64,000 bases of DNA from positions 62,001 through 126,000 of the forward strand of contig JAFAAW010000079.1 in NCBI GenBank assembly GCA_023426365.1, in the 5' to 3' direction. Source of the DNA: Pseudomonadota bacterium (GTDB lineage: Bacteria; Pseudomonadota; Alphaproteobacteria; Rhodospirillales; Magnetospirillaceae). The notes under the pieces are model-generated. The model was not told the DNA's origin. It saw nothing but the letters and a program-made list of their open reading frames with translations, and made no database searches. Shown here one piece after another: positions 54,857 through 63,449 of the stretch. The position numbers were made by a program, and so were the translations under genes. Each line of letters opens with the position of its first letter. Position 1 is the stretch's first letter.

Positions 54857-57520
54857 TCAGGCGCCGGAAAGGCGTTGCAGGGCTTCCTGTAACCTTTCCT
54901 TTGCGGCCGACCACTCGGCGCGCCGCTCGCGATTTTCCTCGACCACTTCCGGTGCCGCCTTGGCGACGAAGTCGGGATTGGCGAACTTCTTGTCCACCTT
55001 GGCGATCTCGTTCTCGACGCGGGCGATCTCCTTTTCCAGGCGGGCACGCTCCTTGTCGATTTCGATGACGCCGGCCAGCGGCATGACCAGGGTGGCCTCG
55101 TCCACCACCATCTGGGCGGCACCGTGCGAGAACGCCTGGGCCACCCTGTCGGCGCCGGCCTGGGGTTCGAACGCCGCCAGACGGGCCAGGCGGACGATCA
55201 GGTCGGCATGGGTCTTGGCCCACACCTGACGGCCGGCATCCAGACCGGACACCAGCAGATCGACCTGGGCGCCGGCCGGCACGTTCATCTCCGAGCGCAC
55301 GCCGCGCACGGTGGAGATGACGCGCACCACCCAATCCATCTCCTCTTCGGCGCCGGCATCGTGCAGGCCGTCGAAGCGCGGCCAGTCGCGCAGCATCAAC
55401 TGGTCCGAACGGCCGCCCATCTGCGCCCACAGTTCCTCGGTGATGAAGGGCATGAACGGATGCAGCACGTGCAGGATCATGTCCAGCACCCAGGCGGCAG
55501 TGGCGCGGGTTTCGGCCTTGGCGGTCTCGTCCGCACCCGAGAAGATGGGCTTGGCGAATTCCAGGTACCAGTCGCAGAAGGTGCCCCAGACGAACTGATA
55601 GGCGGCACCGGCGGCGCCGTCGAAGCGATAGCCGTCCAGCGCGGCCGCCACCTTGTCGGCCACCTCGGCGGTCTTGCCGACGATCCAGCGGTTGACCGTT
55701 TCCTTGACCGCCTTGGGGTCGAACCCGGCCACCGGCGCGCATTCGTTCATCTGACAGAAGCGGGCGGCGTTCCACAGCTTGGTGGCGAAGTTGCGATACC
55801 CTTCCACCCGGCTTTCGGCCAGCTTGATGTCACGCCCCTGGGCGGCCAGCGCCGCCAGGGTGAAGCGCACGGCGTCGGTGCCGTACTTGTCCATCAGCAC
55901 CAGCGGATCGATGACGTTGCCCTTGGACTTCGACATCTTCTGGCCCTTCTCGTCGCGGACCAGGGCGTGGATGTAGATGTCCTTGAAGGGCACGTCGCCC
56001 ATGAAGTGGATGCCCATCATCATCATGCGGGCGACCCAGAAGAAGATGATGTCGAAGCCGGTCACCAGCACGTCGGTGCTGTAATAGCGCGCCAGTTCCG
56101 GAGTCTTTTCCGGCCAGCCCAGGGTCGAGAACGGCCACAGCGCCGACGAGAACCAGGTGTCGAGCACGTCGGTGTCGCGGGTCAGCTCGACCGCCTTGCC
56201 GTAATGGGCGCTCGCGGCGGCCTGGGCTTCGGCCTCGGTCTTCTCGACGAAGACATGACCGTCGGGGCCATACCACGCCGGCACCTGATGGCCCCACCAG
56301 ATCTGGCGCGAGACGCACCACGGCTGGATGTTGCGCATCCACTCGTAATAGGTGTTTTCCCAATGCTTGGGGTGGAACTTGGTGTCGCCCTTCTCCACCG
56401 CTTCCAGGGCGGGCTTGGCGAGCGTCGGCGCGTCCACGTACCACTGGTCGGTCAGCCAGGGTTCGATCACCACGCCCGAGCGGTCGCCATAGGGCACCAT
56501 GTGAACGTGGTTCTCGATCTTGTCGAGCAGGCCCATCTCCTCGATGGCGCCCACCACCTTCTTGCGCGCCTCGTAGCGGTCCAGGCCCAGGTACTCGGCC
56601 GGCACGTCGCCGATGATCTTGGCATCGCGGTCGAGGATGTTGATCTGTGGCAGGTTGTGGCGCTTGCCGACCTCGAAGTCGTTGAAGTCGTGGGCGGGGG
56701 TGATCTTGACCGCGCCGGTGCCCTTGGTCGGGTCGGAATATTCGTCGGCGACAATGGGAATCAGGCGGCCGACGATGGGCAGGCGCACCATCTTGCCCAC
56801 CAGATGGGTATAGCGCTCGTCCTCGGGATGGACCGCGACGGCGCTGTCGCCCAGCATGGTCTCGGGGCGGGTGGTGGCAACCGTGATATAAGTGTCTTCA
56901 AGACCTTCCACCGGGTACTTGAAGTGCCACATGTGGCCCTTCACCTCGCGCTGCTCCACCTCGAGGTCCGAGATGGCGGTATGCAGCTTGGGATCCCAGT
57001 TGACCAGGCGCTTGTCGCGATAGATCAGGCCCTGCTTGTAAAGGGTGACGAACACCTCGCGCACGGCGGCCGACAGGCCCTCGTCCATGGTGAAGCGTTC
57101 CTTGGCCCAGTCGGGCGACGCGCCCAGGCGGCGGAGCTGGCGGGTGATGGTGCCGCCCGATTCCGCCTTCCACTCCCACACGCGCTCGATGAACTTGTCG
57201 CGGCCCAGATCGTGGCGGGTGATCTTCTGCGCTTCAAGCTGGCGCTCCACCACCATCTGGGTGGCGATGCCGGCATGGTCGGTACCCGGCTGCCACAGGG
57301 CGTCGCGGCCGATCATGCGATGATAGCGGATCAGCACGTCCTGCAGGGTGAAGGTGAGCGCGTGCCCCATATGCAGGCTGCCGGTTACGTTCGGCGGCGG
57401 CATCATGATGGTGTACGGCGTCTTGGACGAATCGGTATGGGCGGCGAAGGCCCCCGAATTCTCCCAGCGCTCGTAGTGCTTCGGCTCAACTTCGGACGGG
57501 CGATACGTCTTGTCCAGCAT
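54857..57520 (-). CDS. valS: Valyl-tRNA synthetase
   Basis: An 887-residue class I synthetase. PPPNVTGSLHMGHALTF holds the HIGH-type motif (HMGH, 50-53). The CP1 editing insertion contains the TTRPETMLGDSAVAVHPEDE region. KMSKSKGNVIDP is the KMSKS loop. The C-terminal coiled-coil arm (IDKERARLEKEIARVENEIA) binds tRNA. It lies 109 nt downstream of popZ, an order conserved in alphaproteobacteria. Confidence 0.98.
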   Translation of the reverse strand: MLDKTYRPSEVEPKHYERWENSGAFAAHTDSSKTPYTIMMPPPNVTGSLHMGHALTFTLQDVLIRYHRMIGRDALWQPGTDHAGIATQMVVERQLEAQKITRHDLGRDKFIERVWEWKAESGGTITRQLRRLGASPDWAKERFTMDEGLSAAVREVFVTLYKQGLIYRDKRLVNWDPKLHTAISDLEVEQREVKGHMWHFKYPVEGLEDTYITVATTRPETMLGDSAVAVHPEDERYTHLVGKMVRLPIVGRLIPIVADEYSDPTKGTGAVKITPAHDFNDFEVGKRHNLPQINILDRDAKIIGDVPAEYLGLDRYEARKKVVGAIEEMGLLDKIENHVHMVPYGDRSGVVIEPWLTDQWYVDAPTLAKPALEAVEKGDTKFHPKHWENTYYEWMRNIQPWCVSRQIWWGHQVPAWYGPDGHVFVEKTEAEAQAAASAHYGKAVELTRDTDVLDTWFSSALWPFSTLGWPEKTPELARYYSTDVLVTGFDIIFFWVARMMMMGIHFMGDVPFKDIYIHALVRDEKGQKMSKSKGNVIDPLVLMDKYGTDAVRFTLAALAAQGRDIKLAESRVEGYRNFATKLWNAARFCQMNECAPVAGFDPKAVKETVNRWIVGKTAEVADKVAAALDGYRFDGAAGAAYQFVWGTFCDWYLEFAKPIFSGADETAKAETRATAAWVLDMILHVLHPFMPFITEELWAQMGGRSDQLMLRDWPRFDGLHDAGAEEEMDWVVRVISTVRGVRSEMNVPAGAQVDLLVSGLDAGRQVWAKTHADLIVRLARLAAFEPQAGADRVAQAFSHGAAQMVVDEATLVMPLAGVIEIDKERARLEKEIARVENEIAKVDKKFANPDFVAKAAPEVVEENRERRAEWSAAKERLQEALQRLSGA

Positions 57521-57575
57521 GACCAGGCTATTCCTGTTGCTTATGGGTCAATGACTGTGTGCGGAGAAATGCGAA

Positions 57576-57607
57576 AGGCGGCCCGGAGATGCCTCCCCGA
57601 GCCGCCT
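57576..57607 (-). terminator. Hairpin after popZ
   Basis: AGGCGGC / GCCGCCT (7 bp) encloses a GGAG/CTCC inner pairing. In the leftward direction it is followed by TTCGCATTTC. It is a weak or attenuating terminator between popZ and valS. Confidence 0.45.
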
Positions 57608-57629
57608 CGAAACCCGGAACCGGCAGAGA

Positions 57630-58328
57630 CTAGTAGTTCTCGGCGCGGTTTACCATCTTCTCGATTTCCTTCTTGATGATCCGCTCGATCATGTAAGGCA
57701 GGTTCTCATCCAACCATTCCTTCAGGATCGGGCGCAGCAGCTCGCGCACCATGTCTTCCAGGGTGACGCCGCCATTGCCGATGCCGATGGCGCGCTGGCG
57801 CACGATCTCGCGGGCAAGGTCGGACAGCAGCGAGGTGGAACGCTGCGCCACCGGTTCGGAAATCAACGCATCGTCATCCACCGCCTGCATGCGGCGCGGC
57901 GGCGGCATCGGGGCCGGCGGCGGCTCCGGCTCGAAATCGTCAAGGATGTCGGGCTTGAACTGATTGATGTCAAAGGCGGGTTCCGGCTCGTCCAGAACCA
58001 TGTCCTCGGTCAGTTCAAGGACATCCTCCTCCGGCTCGGGTTCCGGCGCAGGCGCCGCTTGCGCGAACAGGGCGTCGATGTCGTCCTGGGGCAGCGGTTC
58101 CGGCTCGGGCGGCGGGACCGGGTCGGGGGTGGCATTGGCGAACAGGGCGTCGATGTCGTCCTGGGACGACTTGATCGGCTCCGGCTCGGGTTCCGGCTCG
58201 GGTTCGGGCATTGGCTCGGGCGCGGACGCCTTCGCCTTCTCCTCGGCCTCATCCTCCGACAAAATGCGGCGGATGGAGGCAAGGATGTCCTCCATTGACG
58301 GTTCCTGTTGGGCCTTGTCGTCACTCAT
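57630..58328 (-). CDS. popZ: PopZ-type polar organizing protein (DUF2497)
   Basis: 232 residues. The N-terminal helix (QEPSMEDILASIRRILSED) and the C-terminal helical region (about 165-232, LSDLAREIVRQRA, then VRELLRPILKEWLDENLPYM, RIIKKEIEKMV) are the PopZ oligomerisation modules. Between them lies a Pro/Glu-rich disordered linker (residues about 35-150) with PEPEPEPEPEP. PopZ forms polar condensates that anchor ParB-parS and recruit cell-cycle kinases. The linker contains an exact 28-nt duplication encoding QDDIDALFA twice (residues 56-64 and 81-89). It lies between tolC and valS. Confidence 0.9.
   Translation of the reverse strand: MSDDKAQQEPSMEDILASIRRILSEDEAEEKAKASAPEPMPEPEPEPEPEPIKSSQDDIDALFANATPDPVPPPEPEPLPQDDIDALFAQAAPAPEPEPEEDVLELTEDMVLDEPEPAFDINQFKPDILDDFEPEPPPAPMPPPRRMQAVDDDALISEPVAQRSTSLLSDLAREIVRQRAIGIGNGGVTLEDMVRELLRPILKEWLDENLPYMIERIIKKEIEKMVNRAENY
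58063..58165. repeat. 28-nt direct repeat within popZ
   Basis: 58063-58090 and 58138-58165 are identical over 28 nt and 75 nt apart (25 codons). Both encode QDDIDALFA on the minus strand. The neighbouring 58178-58225 region is a Glu-Pro codon repeat. Confidence 0.85.
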
Positions 58329-58467
58329 GGCTTGACTGTCCGATGGTCCCCTGATGCCGGATCAGCGGCCATCATGCCGCACGACCCCCTACAAATCATT
58401 AACATTACGACGAACGCCGCAAGGGAAATGGGGCTGGCATCCGCCAACCCCATGTTCTCGATCAGGC

Positions 58468-59865
58468 TTAGTCGTTGTACCCCGGCGCCGGCTCGATGCC
58501 GGTGCCGATCCATTGGTTGCGCACGTCTTCATAGTGCTTGGTCGGATCATAGGCGTCCACGGACAGCGCCAGGCCCTCCGCGGTCATCTGACCCAACGCC
58601 GACTTGACCTGGAAGGCGGCAACCATTTCGTCGTGCTGGGCACGGACCATGTTCACGCGGGCATCGAACAGTTCCTGTTCGGCATCCAGCACGTCGAGCA
58701 CGGTGCGCGATCCCACCTTGGCCTCTTCCTCGACGCCGGCCAGCGCCATTTCGGAGGCGCGGATCTGGCTTTCGTAAGACCGGATGCGCGCACGCGCCGC
58801 CTGCAGGTCTTCCCAGCCGCGAGTGGCCGATTCCAGGGAATCTCGGCGCGCCTGATCGGCTTCGATGCGGCGCTGCCCATAGGTGTGCTTCTGGGCGCGG
58901 ACGCGCGAATAGGTGCCGCCACCCTCATACAGGGGAACGCTGACATTCAGCGTCGCCTGCAAGTTTTCGCTTTCGGTGCGGTTGTTCTCGGCGCCGAAGC
59001 GCGAGCCGGAATCGTGCGCCCGCGAATACTGGCCGTTCAGAGACACCGTCGGCAGCAGCTCGCCGAACACCAGGTCGATGCCTTCCTTGGCGGCGGAGGC
59101 TGTCCAGTCGGCGGCAATCACGTTCGGGTTCTTGGCCAGGGTCACCGCCTTGACCTCGTCGAACGAGGCCGGAACGGCAACGGCCGATTGCGGCGCCTGG
59201 GGCGCTTCCGGCGGACGGCCCACCACGTTGATGAAGTTGGCGCGGCTGTTCTGCAACGCGCCTTCGGCGGCGACGCGGTCGGCGGTGGCGCGCGACAAGC
59301 GGGCCTCGGCCTGGCTCACGTCGGTGCGGGTGATCTCGCCCACGCGGAAGCGCTCGCGAGCGGCTTCCAACTGGCGGCGCAGAACCTGCTCGTTGTTCAC
59401 GTTCAGCTTCAGCACCGCCTCGTCGCGCACGACGTTCAGATAGGCGGTGGCGGCGTTGAGCAGGATGGACTGCTCGGTGGCCTGCAGCAGCGCGCGCTCG
59501 GCCATGACAGTCGCTTCCGCCTGCTGGGTCTGCGCGGTGGTGCGGCCGCCGCGATACAGCGGCTGGCTGACCGACAGGGCGTAATTGGACGGATTGCGGT
59601 TGCTCTCGCGCGCGGTGGCCTGGTTGCTCTCGTATTTGCCGCGGCCGGCTTCGCCGCTCAGCGTCACCGTGGGACGCCAGTTGGCAAGCGCCTGCGGCAC
59701 CCCTTCGTCGGCGGCGCGCAGACGGGCGCGCCGGGCCTGCAGCGTGGGATTGGTATCATAGGCGGAGGTCAGAACCTCCTCCAGGGTTTCGGCACCCGCA
59801 ACCTCGGGAACGACCAGAGCGCCCCCGATCAGCGCCACACCGGCCAACAAGCACGCTTTCCTCAT
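58468..59865 (-). CDS. tolC: TolC-family outer membrane channel protein
   Basis: 465 residues with a signal peptide (MRKACLLAGVALIGGALVVP, cleaved near AGA). The N-terminal ETLEEVLTSAYDTNPTLQAR is the TolC helix opening. Two related halves of helical hairpins and beta strands follow (YALSVSQPLYRGG and LNVSVPLYEGGGTYSRVRAQ mark the beta barrel). It is the outer channel for type I secretion and drug efflux. No partner fusion protein or ABC gene is here. The pcm-tolC-popZ order is common in alphaproteobacteria. Confidence 0.94.
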   Translation of the reverse strand: MRKACLLAGVALIGGALVVPEVAGAETLEEVLTSAYDTNPTLQARRARLRAADEGVPQALANWRPTVTLSGEAGRGKYESNQATARESNRNPSNYALSVSQPLYRGGRTTAQTQQAEATVMAERALLQATEQSILLNAATAYLNVVRDEAVLKLNVNNEQVLRRQLEAARERFRVGEITRTDVSQAEARLSRATADRVAAEGALQNSRANFINVVGRPPEAPQAPQSAVAVPASFDEVKAVTLAKNPNVIAADWTASAAKEGIDLVFGELLPTVSLNGQYSRAHDSGSRFGAENNRTESENLQATLNVSVPLYEGGGTYSRVRAQKHTYGQRRIEADQARRDSLESATRGWEDLQAARARIRSYESQIRASEMALAGVEEEAKVGSRTVLDVLDAEQELFDARVNMVRAQHDEMVAAFQVKSALGQMTAEGLALSVDAYDPTKHYEDVRNQWIGTGIEPAPGYND

Positions 59866-60011
59866 TCCGCACCTTCCAGCAATGTTGGACCGCCCCCAAT
59901 CCTCTGCGGCGAAAGACTCTCCCCGAACAATAACTTCCCCGAAAGAAAGATCAAGAAATATTCCTTAACAGCCCCCTACCGGATCACCTTGCAGAGGTGC
60001 TAGGCCTTCGG

Positions 60012-60026
60012 GCGGGGATTCCCCGC
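60012..60026. other. Small GC hairpin upstream of tolC
   Basis: GCGGGG pairs with CCCCGC around ATT. There is no T-run, so its role is unknown; it lies in the 289-bp gap between tolC and the methyltransferase gene, which otherwise holds a terminator at 60060-60084. Confidence 0.3.
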
Positions 60027-60059
60027 GAGTCATAGCCATACCGCCGATCAGAGCAAAAA

Positions 60060-60084
60060 GGGCCGGACGAAATCCGCCCGGCCC
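60060..60084 (-). terminator. Rho-independent terminator after the pcm-like gene
   Basis: On the minus strand CCGGGCG-type pairing (GGGCCGGACG with CGCCCGGCCC on the plus strand, one mismatch, 5-nt loop) is followed by TTTTTG. Confidence 0.75.
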
Positions 60085-60154
60085 CCATTGCAAGGTTATT
60101 TACGAATTCTTAAGAAGCGCCATTGGTGGTCTGGCCCTTCTCCACTCGGCCCCA

Positions 60155-60808
60155 TCAGAACACGAATTTGGGCTTCGGCTGAAAACCGGGCAGCAGCGGC
60201 GTGACCGCATCGAACAGAACGCGGCGACCATAGGTATCACCCACCCGCACGATCAGGGTGCCCTTGCCCACGCCGGGCGTCGCGGCGACGACGCCAGCCA
60301 GGCGCCCCCCGTCGGTCAACTGGCGACAGATGGCGTTGGGCACCTCGCTGACCGCGCCCGAGAACAGGATCACGTCATAGGGCGCCTGCGCGGCGTAGCC
60401 CTGATCCAGCGCGCCCTGAACGACGGCGGCATTGTCGATGCCCAGCTCGGACAGCGACTGCCCCGCGCGGGCGGCCCATTCCGGATCGCACTCCAGCGCC
60501 ACCACGGTCTGGGCCAGCTTGGACACCACCGCGGTGGCATAGCCGGTGGCGTCACCGATGTTGAGGACAACGTCGGTCGGGCGAATCCCCGCCCCCACCA
60601 GCAGGCGGGCCAGCACCAGCGGCTCAAGGACGAAGCGGCCGCCGCCCACATCCAGGTCCTCGTCCACATAGGCGAAGCCGCGCATGGGCTTGGGCACGAA
60701 CACCTCGCGCGGGATCTCGGCAAGCGCCGCCGTCACCGCCGGATCGATGACCCGGTTGGTTCGGATTTGGCTTTCCACCATGTTTTGACGCGCGGCGGTG
60801 TAATCCAT
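60155..60808 (-). CDS. Protein-L-isoaspartate O-methyltransferase-like protein
   Basis: A 217-residue SAM-dependent methyltransferase of the PCMT family. MVESQIRTNRVIDPAVTAAL and LAEIPREVFVPKPMRGFAYV are typical N-terminal motifs. The SAM loop reads VLNIGDATGYATAVVSKLA instead of the usual LEIGTGSGY, so it is a divergent member. The family repairs isoaspartyl residues, but the branch next to tolC in alphaproteobacteria has not been clearly tied to that. It starts after a 224-bp upstream gap that also holds the tRNA promoter on the other strand. Confidence 0.85.
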   Translation of the reverse strand: MDYTAARQNMVESQIRTNRVIDPAVTAALAEIPREVFVPKPMRGFAYVDEDLDVGGGRFVLEPLVLARLLVGAGIRPTDVVLNIGDATGYATAVVSKLAQTVVALECDPEWAARAGQSLSELGIDNAAVVQGALDQGYAAQAPYDVILFSGAVSEVPNAICRQLTDGGRLAGVVAATPGVGKGTLIVRVGDTYGRRVLFDAVTPLLPGFQPKPKFVF

Positions 60809-60965
60809 TTGATGCTCCCCTCTCGGACGATCAAGGCCGTACAGGCAGGCTGCACCCTCCCTGTTCGGGCGGGTTGACGGATGGCTTTATAAAGGGCCGC
60901 CGAGGCAAACTCAATGGGTGCCGCCAAGGGATGAAATGACTGGGGAAAAATTTTGCAAGATCCTC

Positions 60966-60994
60966 TTGACCCCCCAATGGGAGCCGCGTATAAG
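60966..60994 (+). promoter_or_regulatory. Sigma-70 promoter for the tRNA-Cys / tRNA-Asn unit
   Basis: TTGACC (60966-60971), a 17-nt spacer and TATAAG (60989-60994), about 38 nt before the tRNA-Cys 5' end. This is a very close match to the consensus. Confidence 0.75.
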
Positions 60995-61032
60995 CACCCA
61001 CCTCACGCCAGCCGCGACGGATTGGCACAGAG

Positions 61033-61106
61033 GGCCGGATGGCAGAGTGGTGATGCAGCGGACTGCAAATCCGCGTACGTCGGTTCAATTCCGGCTCCGG
61101 CCTCCA
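61033..61106 (+). tRNA. tRNA-Cys (GCA)
   Basis: A 74-nt cloverleaf. The acceptor arms GGCCGGA / TCCGGCC pair fully; the anticodon GCA lies in CTGCAAA. The discriminator is T and CCA is encoded. The T arm contains GGTTCAATTCC. Confidence 0.96.
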
Positions 61107-61170
61107 ACTGCAACGCTGATGCAGGCGTGAAACACTTTCCAGGCACGCGACCACCGCTGGCGCGTCCTGA

Positions 61171-61245
61171 TCCGGAGTAGCTCAGCGGTAGAGCAGCCGG
61201 CTGTTAACCGGCTGGTCGGGGGTTCGAATCCCTCCTCCGGAGCCA
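61171..61245 (+). tRNA. tRNA-Asn (GTT)
   Basis: A 75-nt cloverleaf with acceptor TCCGGAG / CTCCGGA and the anticodon GTT in CTGTTAA. The T arm is GGGTTCGAATCCC, with discriminator G and an encoded CCA. It is 64 nt downstream of tRNA-Cys and probably processed from the same transcript; a terminator follows. Confidence 0.97.
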
Positions 61246-61248
61246 ACG

Positions 61249-61280
61249 AAAGGGCCAGATCGTCGCCGATCTGGCCCTTT
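61249..61280. terminator. Terminator after tRNA-Asn (also faces the acr3 gene)
   Basis: AAAGGGCCAGATCG pairs with CGATCTGGCCCTTT (14 bp) around TCGC, with TTCTTT following. It is symmetric enough to act on the leftward arsenic operon too. Confidence 0.9.
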
Positions 61281-61313
61281 TTCTTTGCCCCGGTCCTTGC
61301 CGGCCGAGGCGTA

Positions 61314-62381
61314 TCATTTCGCCTCGTACCAGCCTTTGGACCCATTGACGATGCGGACCACCGACAGCATCACCGGCACCTCGATCAGCACGCCCACCAC
61401 GGTGGCGAGCGCCGCACCCGAGTGGAAGCCGAACAGGCTGATGGCGGCCGCGACGGCCAGTTCGAAGAAGTTGCTGGCGCCGATCAGGGCCGAAGGCCCG
61501 GCCACGCAATGGGCGACGCCCAGCCGCTTGTTGAGCACGTAGGCAAGCCCGGAATTGAAATAGACCTGGATGGTGATCGGCACCGCCAGCAGCAAGATCA
61601 CCAGCGGCTGGGCGATGATCTGCTCGCCCTGGAAACCGAACAGCAGCACCAGGGTGGTCAGCAGGGCCGCCAACGACAGCGGCCCCAGCCTGGCGAGCAT
61701 ATTGGCCAGCGCCTGCGGCCCACGGGCCAGCAACGCCTTGCGCCACACCTGCGCCACCGCCACCGGCACCACGATGTAGAGTACCACCGACAGCAAAAGG
61801 GTGTCCCACGGCACGGTGATGGAGGACAGGCCCAGCAGCAGGCCGACGATGGGCGCGAAGGCGACGACCATGATGGCGTCGTTGAGCGCCACCTGCGACA
61901 GGGTGAAATGCGGCTCGCCGTTGGTCAGGTTCGACCATACGAACACCATGGCGGTGCACGGCGCGGCCGCCAGCAGGATCAGGCCGGCGATGTAGCTGTC
62001 GATCTGCTCGGCCGGCAGCCAGGGCCGGAACAGGGTGGAGATGAACAGCCATCCCAGCAATGCCATGGAGAACGGCTTGACCGCCCAGTTGATGAACAGG
62101 GTGACGCCGATCCCCTTCCAGTGCTCGCGCACCTGGTGGAGCGCCCCGAAGTCGATCTTCAGCAGCATGGGGATGATCATGGCCCAGATCAGCACCGCCA
62201 CCGGCAGGTTGACCTGCGCCACCTCCATGCCGCCGATGGCGTGGAAAGGGGCCGGCAGGAAATGCCCCAACGCCACGCCCGCGACGATGCACATCCCCAC
62301 CCACAGGGTCAGGTAACGCTCGAACAAGCCCATGGGCGGCCTGGCACCGCCGCCGGCCGCAGTTTCGCATTGAGCGGACAC
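61314..62381 (-). CDS. acr3: ACR3-family arsenite efflux permease
   Basis: A 355-residue inner-membrane protein with about ten helices that exports As(III). LLAAAPCTAMVFVWSNLTNG contains the conserved Cys142 essential in ACR3 proteins. LPVAVLIWAMIIPMLLKIDF and the ALIGASNFFELAVAAAISLF segment are characteristic of the family (not ArsB). Its start lies one nucleotide before the arsC stop codon region. It is the last gene of arsRC-acr3. Confidence 0.95.
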   Translation of the reverse strand: MSAQCETAAGGGARPPMGLFERYLTLWVGMCIVAGVALGHFLPAPFHAIGGMEVAQVNLPVAVLIWAMIIPMLLKIDFGALHQVREHWKGIGVTLFINWAVKPFSMALLGWLFISTLFRPWLPAEQIDSYIAGLILLAAAPCTAMVFVWSNLTNGEPHFTLSQVALNDAIMVVAFAPIVGLLLGLSSITVPWDTLLLSVVLYIVVPVAVAQVWRKALLARGPQALANMLARLGPLSLAALLTTLVLLFGFQGEQIIAQPLVILLLAVPITIQVYFNSGLAYVLNKRLGVAHCVAGPSALIGASNFFELAVAAAISLFGFHSGAALATVVGVLIEVPVMLSVVRIVNGSKGWYEAK

Positions 62382-62382
62382 G

Positions 62383-62838
62383 TCAGACCTCCCCGGCCCG
62401 CTCGGGGCCCAGCTCGATCAGCGTCTTCATCTCGGCCGCGATCATGCCGTAGACCTCGCGGAAAACCGCCATGCGCTGCGCGTGGGTGCCCTGGGCGGCG
62501 GCAGGATCGGGAAAGCCCATATGCAGCTTGCGTGGCACACCCGGCCATATGGGGCAGGCCTCGCCGGCCGCGTTGTCGCAGACGGTGATCACCAGATCCA
62601 TCTTGGGGGCGTCGGGCCGGGCGAATTCATCCCAGGACTTTGATCGCAACCCCTCGACCGAATGGCCCTTTTCCTTGAGAATCTCGATCGACAGCGGGTT
62701 GATCTTGCCGGTCGGATTGCTTCCGGCGCTGTACGCCTTCCACCTGCCCCCGCCGAGATCGTTGATCAGGCACTCCGCCAGCACCGAACGGGCGCTGTTG
62801 CCAGTGCACAGGACAAGGACATTGGTCTGTCGGATCAT
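62383..62838 (-). CDS. arsC: Arsenate reductase, thioredoxin-coupled (LMW phosphatase type)
   Basis: A 151-residue enzyme reducing arsenate to arsenite. The P-loop VLVLCTGNSARS has the nucleophile C11; C87 and C95 (VCDNAAGEACPIWPG) complete the three-Cys relay typical of thioredoxin-dependent ArsC. The ATG at 62838 (MIRQTNVLVL) overlaps the arsR stop by 4 nt and begins the conserved fold, so the 25-residue upstream extension was rejected. Confidence 0.95.
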   Translation of the reverse strand: MIRQTNVLVLCTGNSARSVLAECLINDLGGGRWKAYSAGSNPTGKINPLSIEILKEKGHSVEGLRSKSWDEFARPDAPKMDLVITVCDNAAGEACPIWPGVPRKLHMGFPDPAAAQGTHAQRMAVFREVYGMIAAEMKTLIELGPERAGEV

Positions 62839-63257
62839 GAGGGGCCACCACAGCAGTTGGTTTCTTCGGAAGGCCGAACATTCGGGGCCAGCGCCGTCCT
62901 GCCCTGGTCGCACAGCACCTGCAGCGGCAGGGCATTCACCCGGGCCAGCACCTGCCGGTCCTCGGCCAGGGTTGGATCGTCATCGAGCGAGGCGCGCACC
63001 AGGGCCAGGAAGCGGGGGGCGTGCGGATTGAACTCGCGTTCGGCAAGTCGGTAGTACACCCACTTGCCCTCCCGCCGCTGCTGAAGCAGGCCGGCCGTCT
63101 TCAATGCGGCCAGGTGCTTGGAAATGGTGGCGGGCGCCAAATCCAGGACGGCGGTGATCTGGCAGACGCACAGTTCGCCCCCGTCAAGGAGTTTCATGAT
63201 GCGCACCCGGTTGGGGTCGGCCACGGCCTTGGCTACGGTCTCGAATGTCTCAAGCAT
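62835..63257 (-). CDS. arsR: ArsR-family arsenic-responsive repressor
   Basis: A 140-residue winged-helix repressor. ELCVCQ with C30 and C32 is the As(III)-binding loop. APATISKHLAALKTAGLLQQ is the recognition helix and REGKWVYYRL the wing. The end (NCCGGPS) has two more Cys. It probably represses its own operon through the inverted repeat at 63272-63297. Confidence 0.94.
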   Translation of the reverse strand: MLETFETVAKAVADPNRVRIMKLLDGGELCVCQITAVLDLAPATISKHLAALKTAGLLQQRREGKWVYYRLAEREFNPHAPRFLALVRASLDDDPTLAEDRQVLARVNALPLQVLCDQGRTALAPNVRPSEETNCCGGPS

Positions 63258-63271
63258 GGCGGAACGCTACC

Positions 63272-63297
63272 ATCACTTCGCCAATCAGCGAAATGAT
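63272..63297. promoter_or_regulatory. Inverted-repeat operator upstream of arsR
   Basis: ATCACTTCGC and GCGAAATGAT are reverse complements over 9 of 10 positions with a 6-nt spacer, lying 14-40 bp before the arsR start. This is a typical place and shape for an ArsR site. Confidence 0.65.
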
Positions 63298-63449
63298 GGA
63301 TATGTGACAGGGACGTCCGCAGGCGGGTGCAGGCGGGCGTGAACCTCCCCCGTTGGTCAAGGCGGGCATGCATTCATCGTAATCCGCCTTCATCGGGTCG
63401 CGCCCTGCCCTACCTCTGAGACAGTTCGCCGCCCTGCCGGACACCGCCC

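Noticed and set aside
55124..57676. An 850-codon plus-strand frame opposite valS
   Set aside because: Antisense shadow of valS with no recognisable domain.
61085..62370. Minus-strand frames running through the tRNA-Asn and acr3 gene
   Set aside because: They cross a tRNA gene and its terminator or lie in the wrong phase of acr3.
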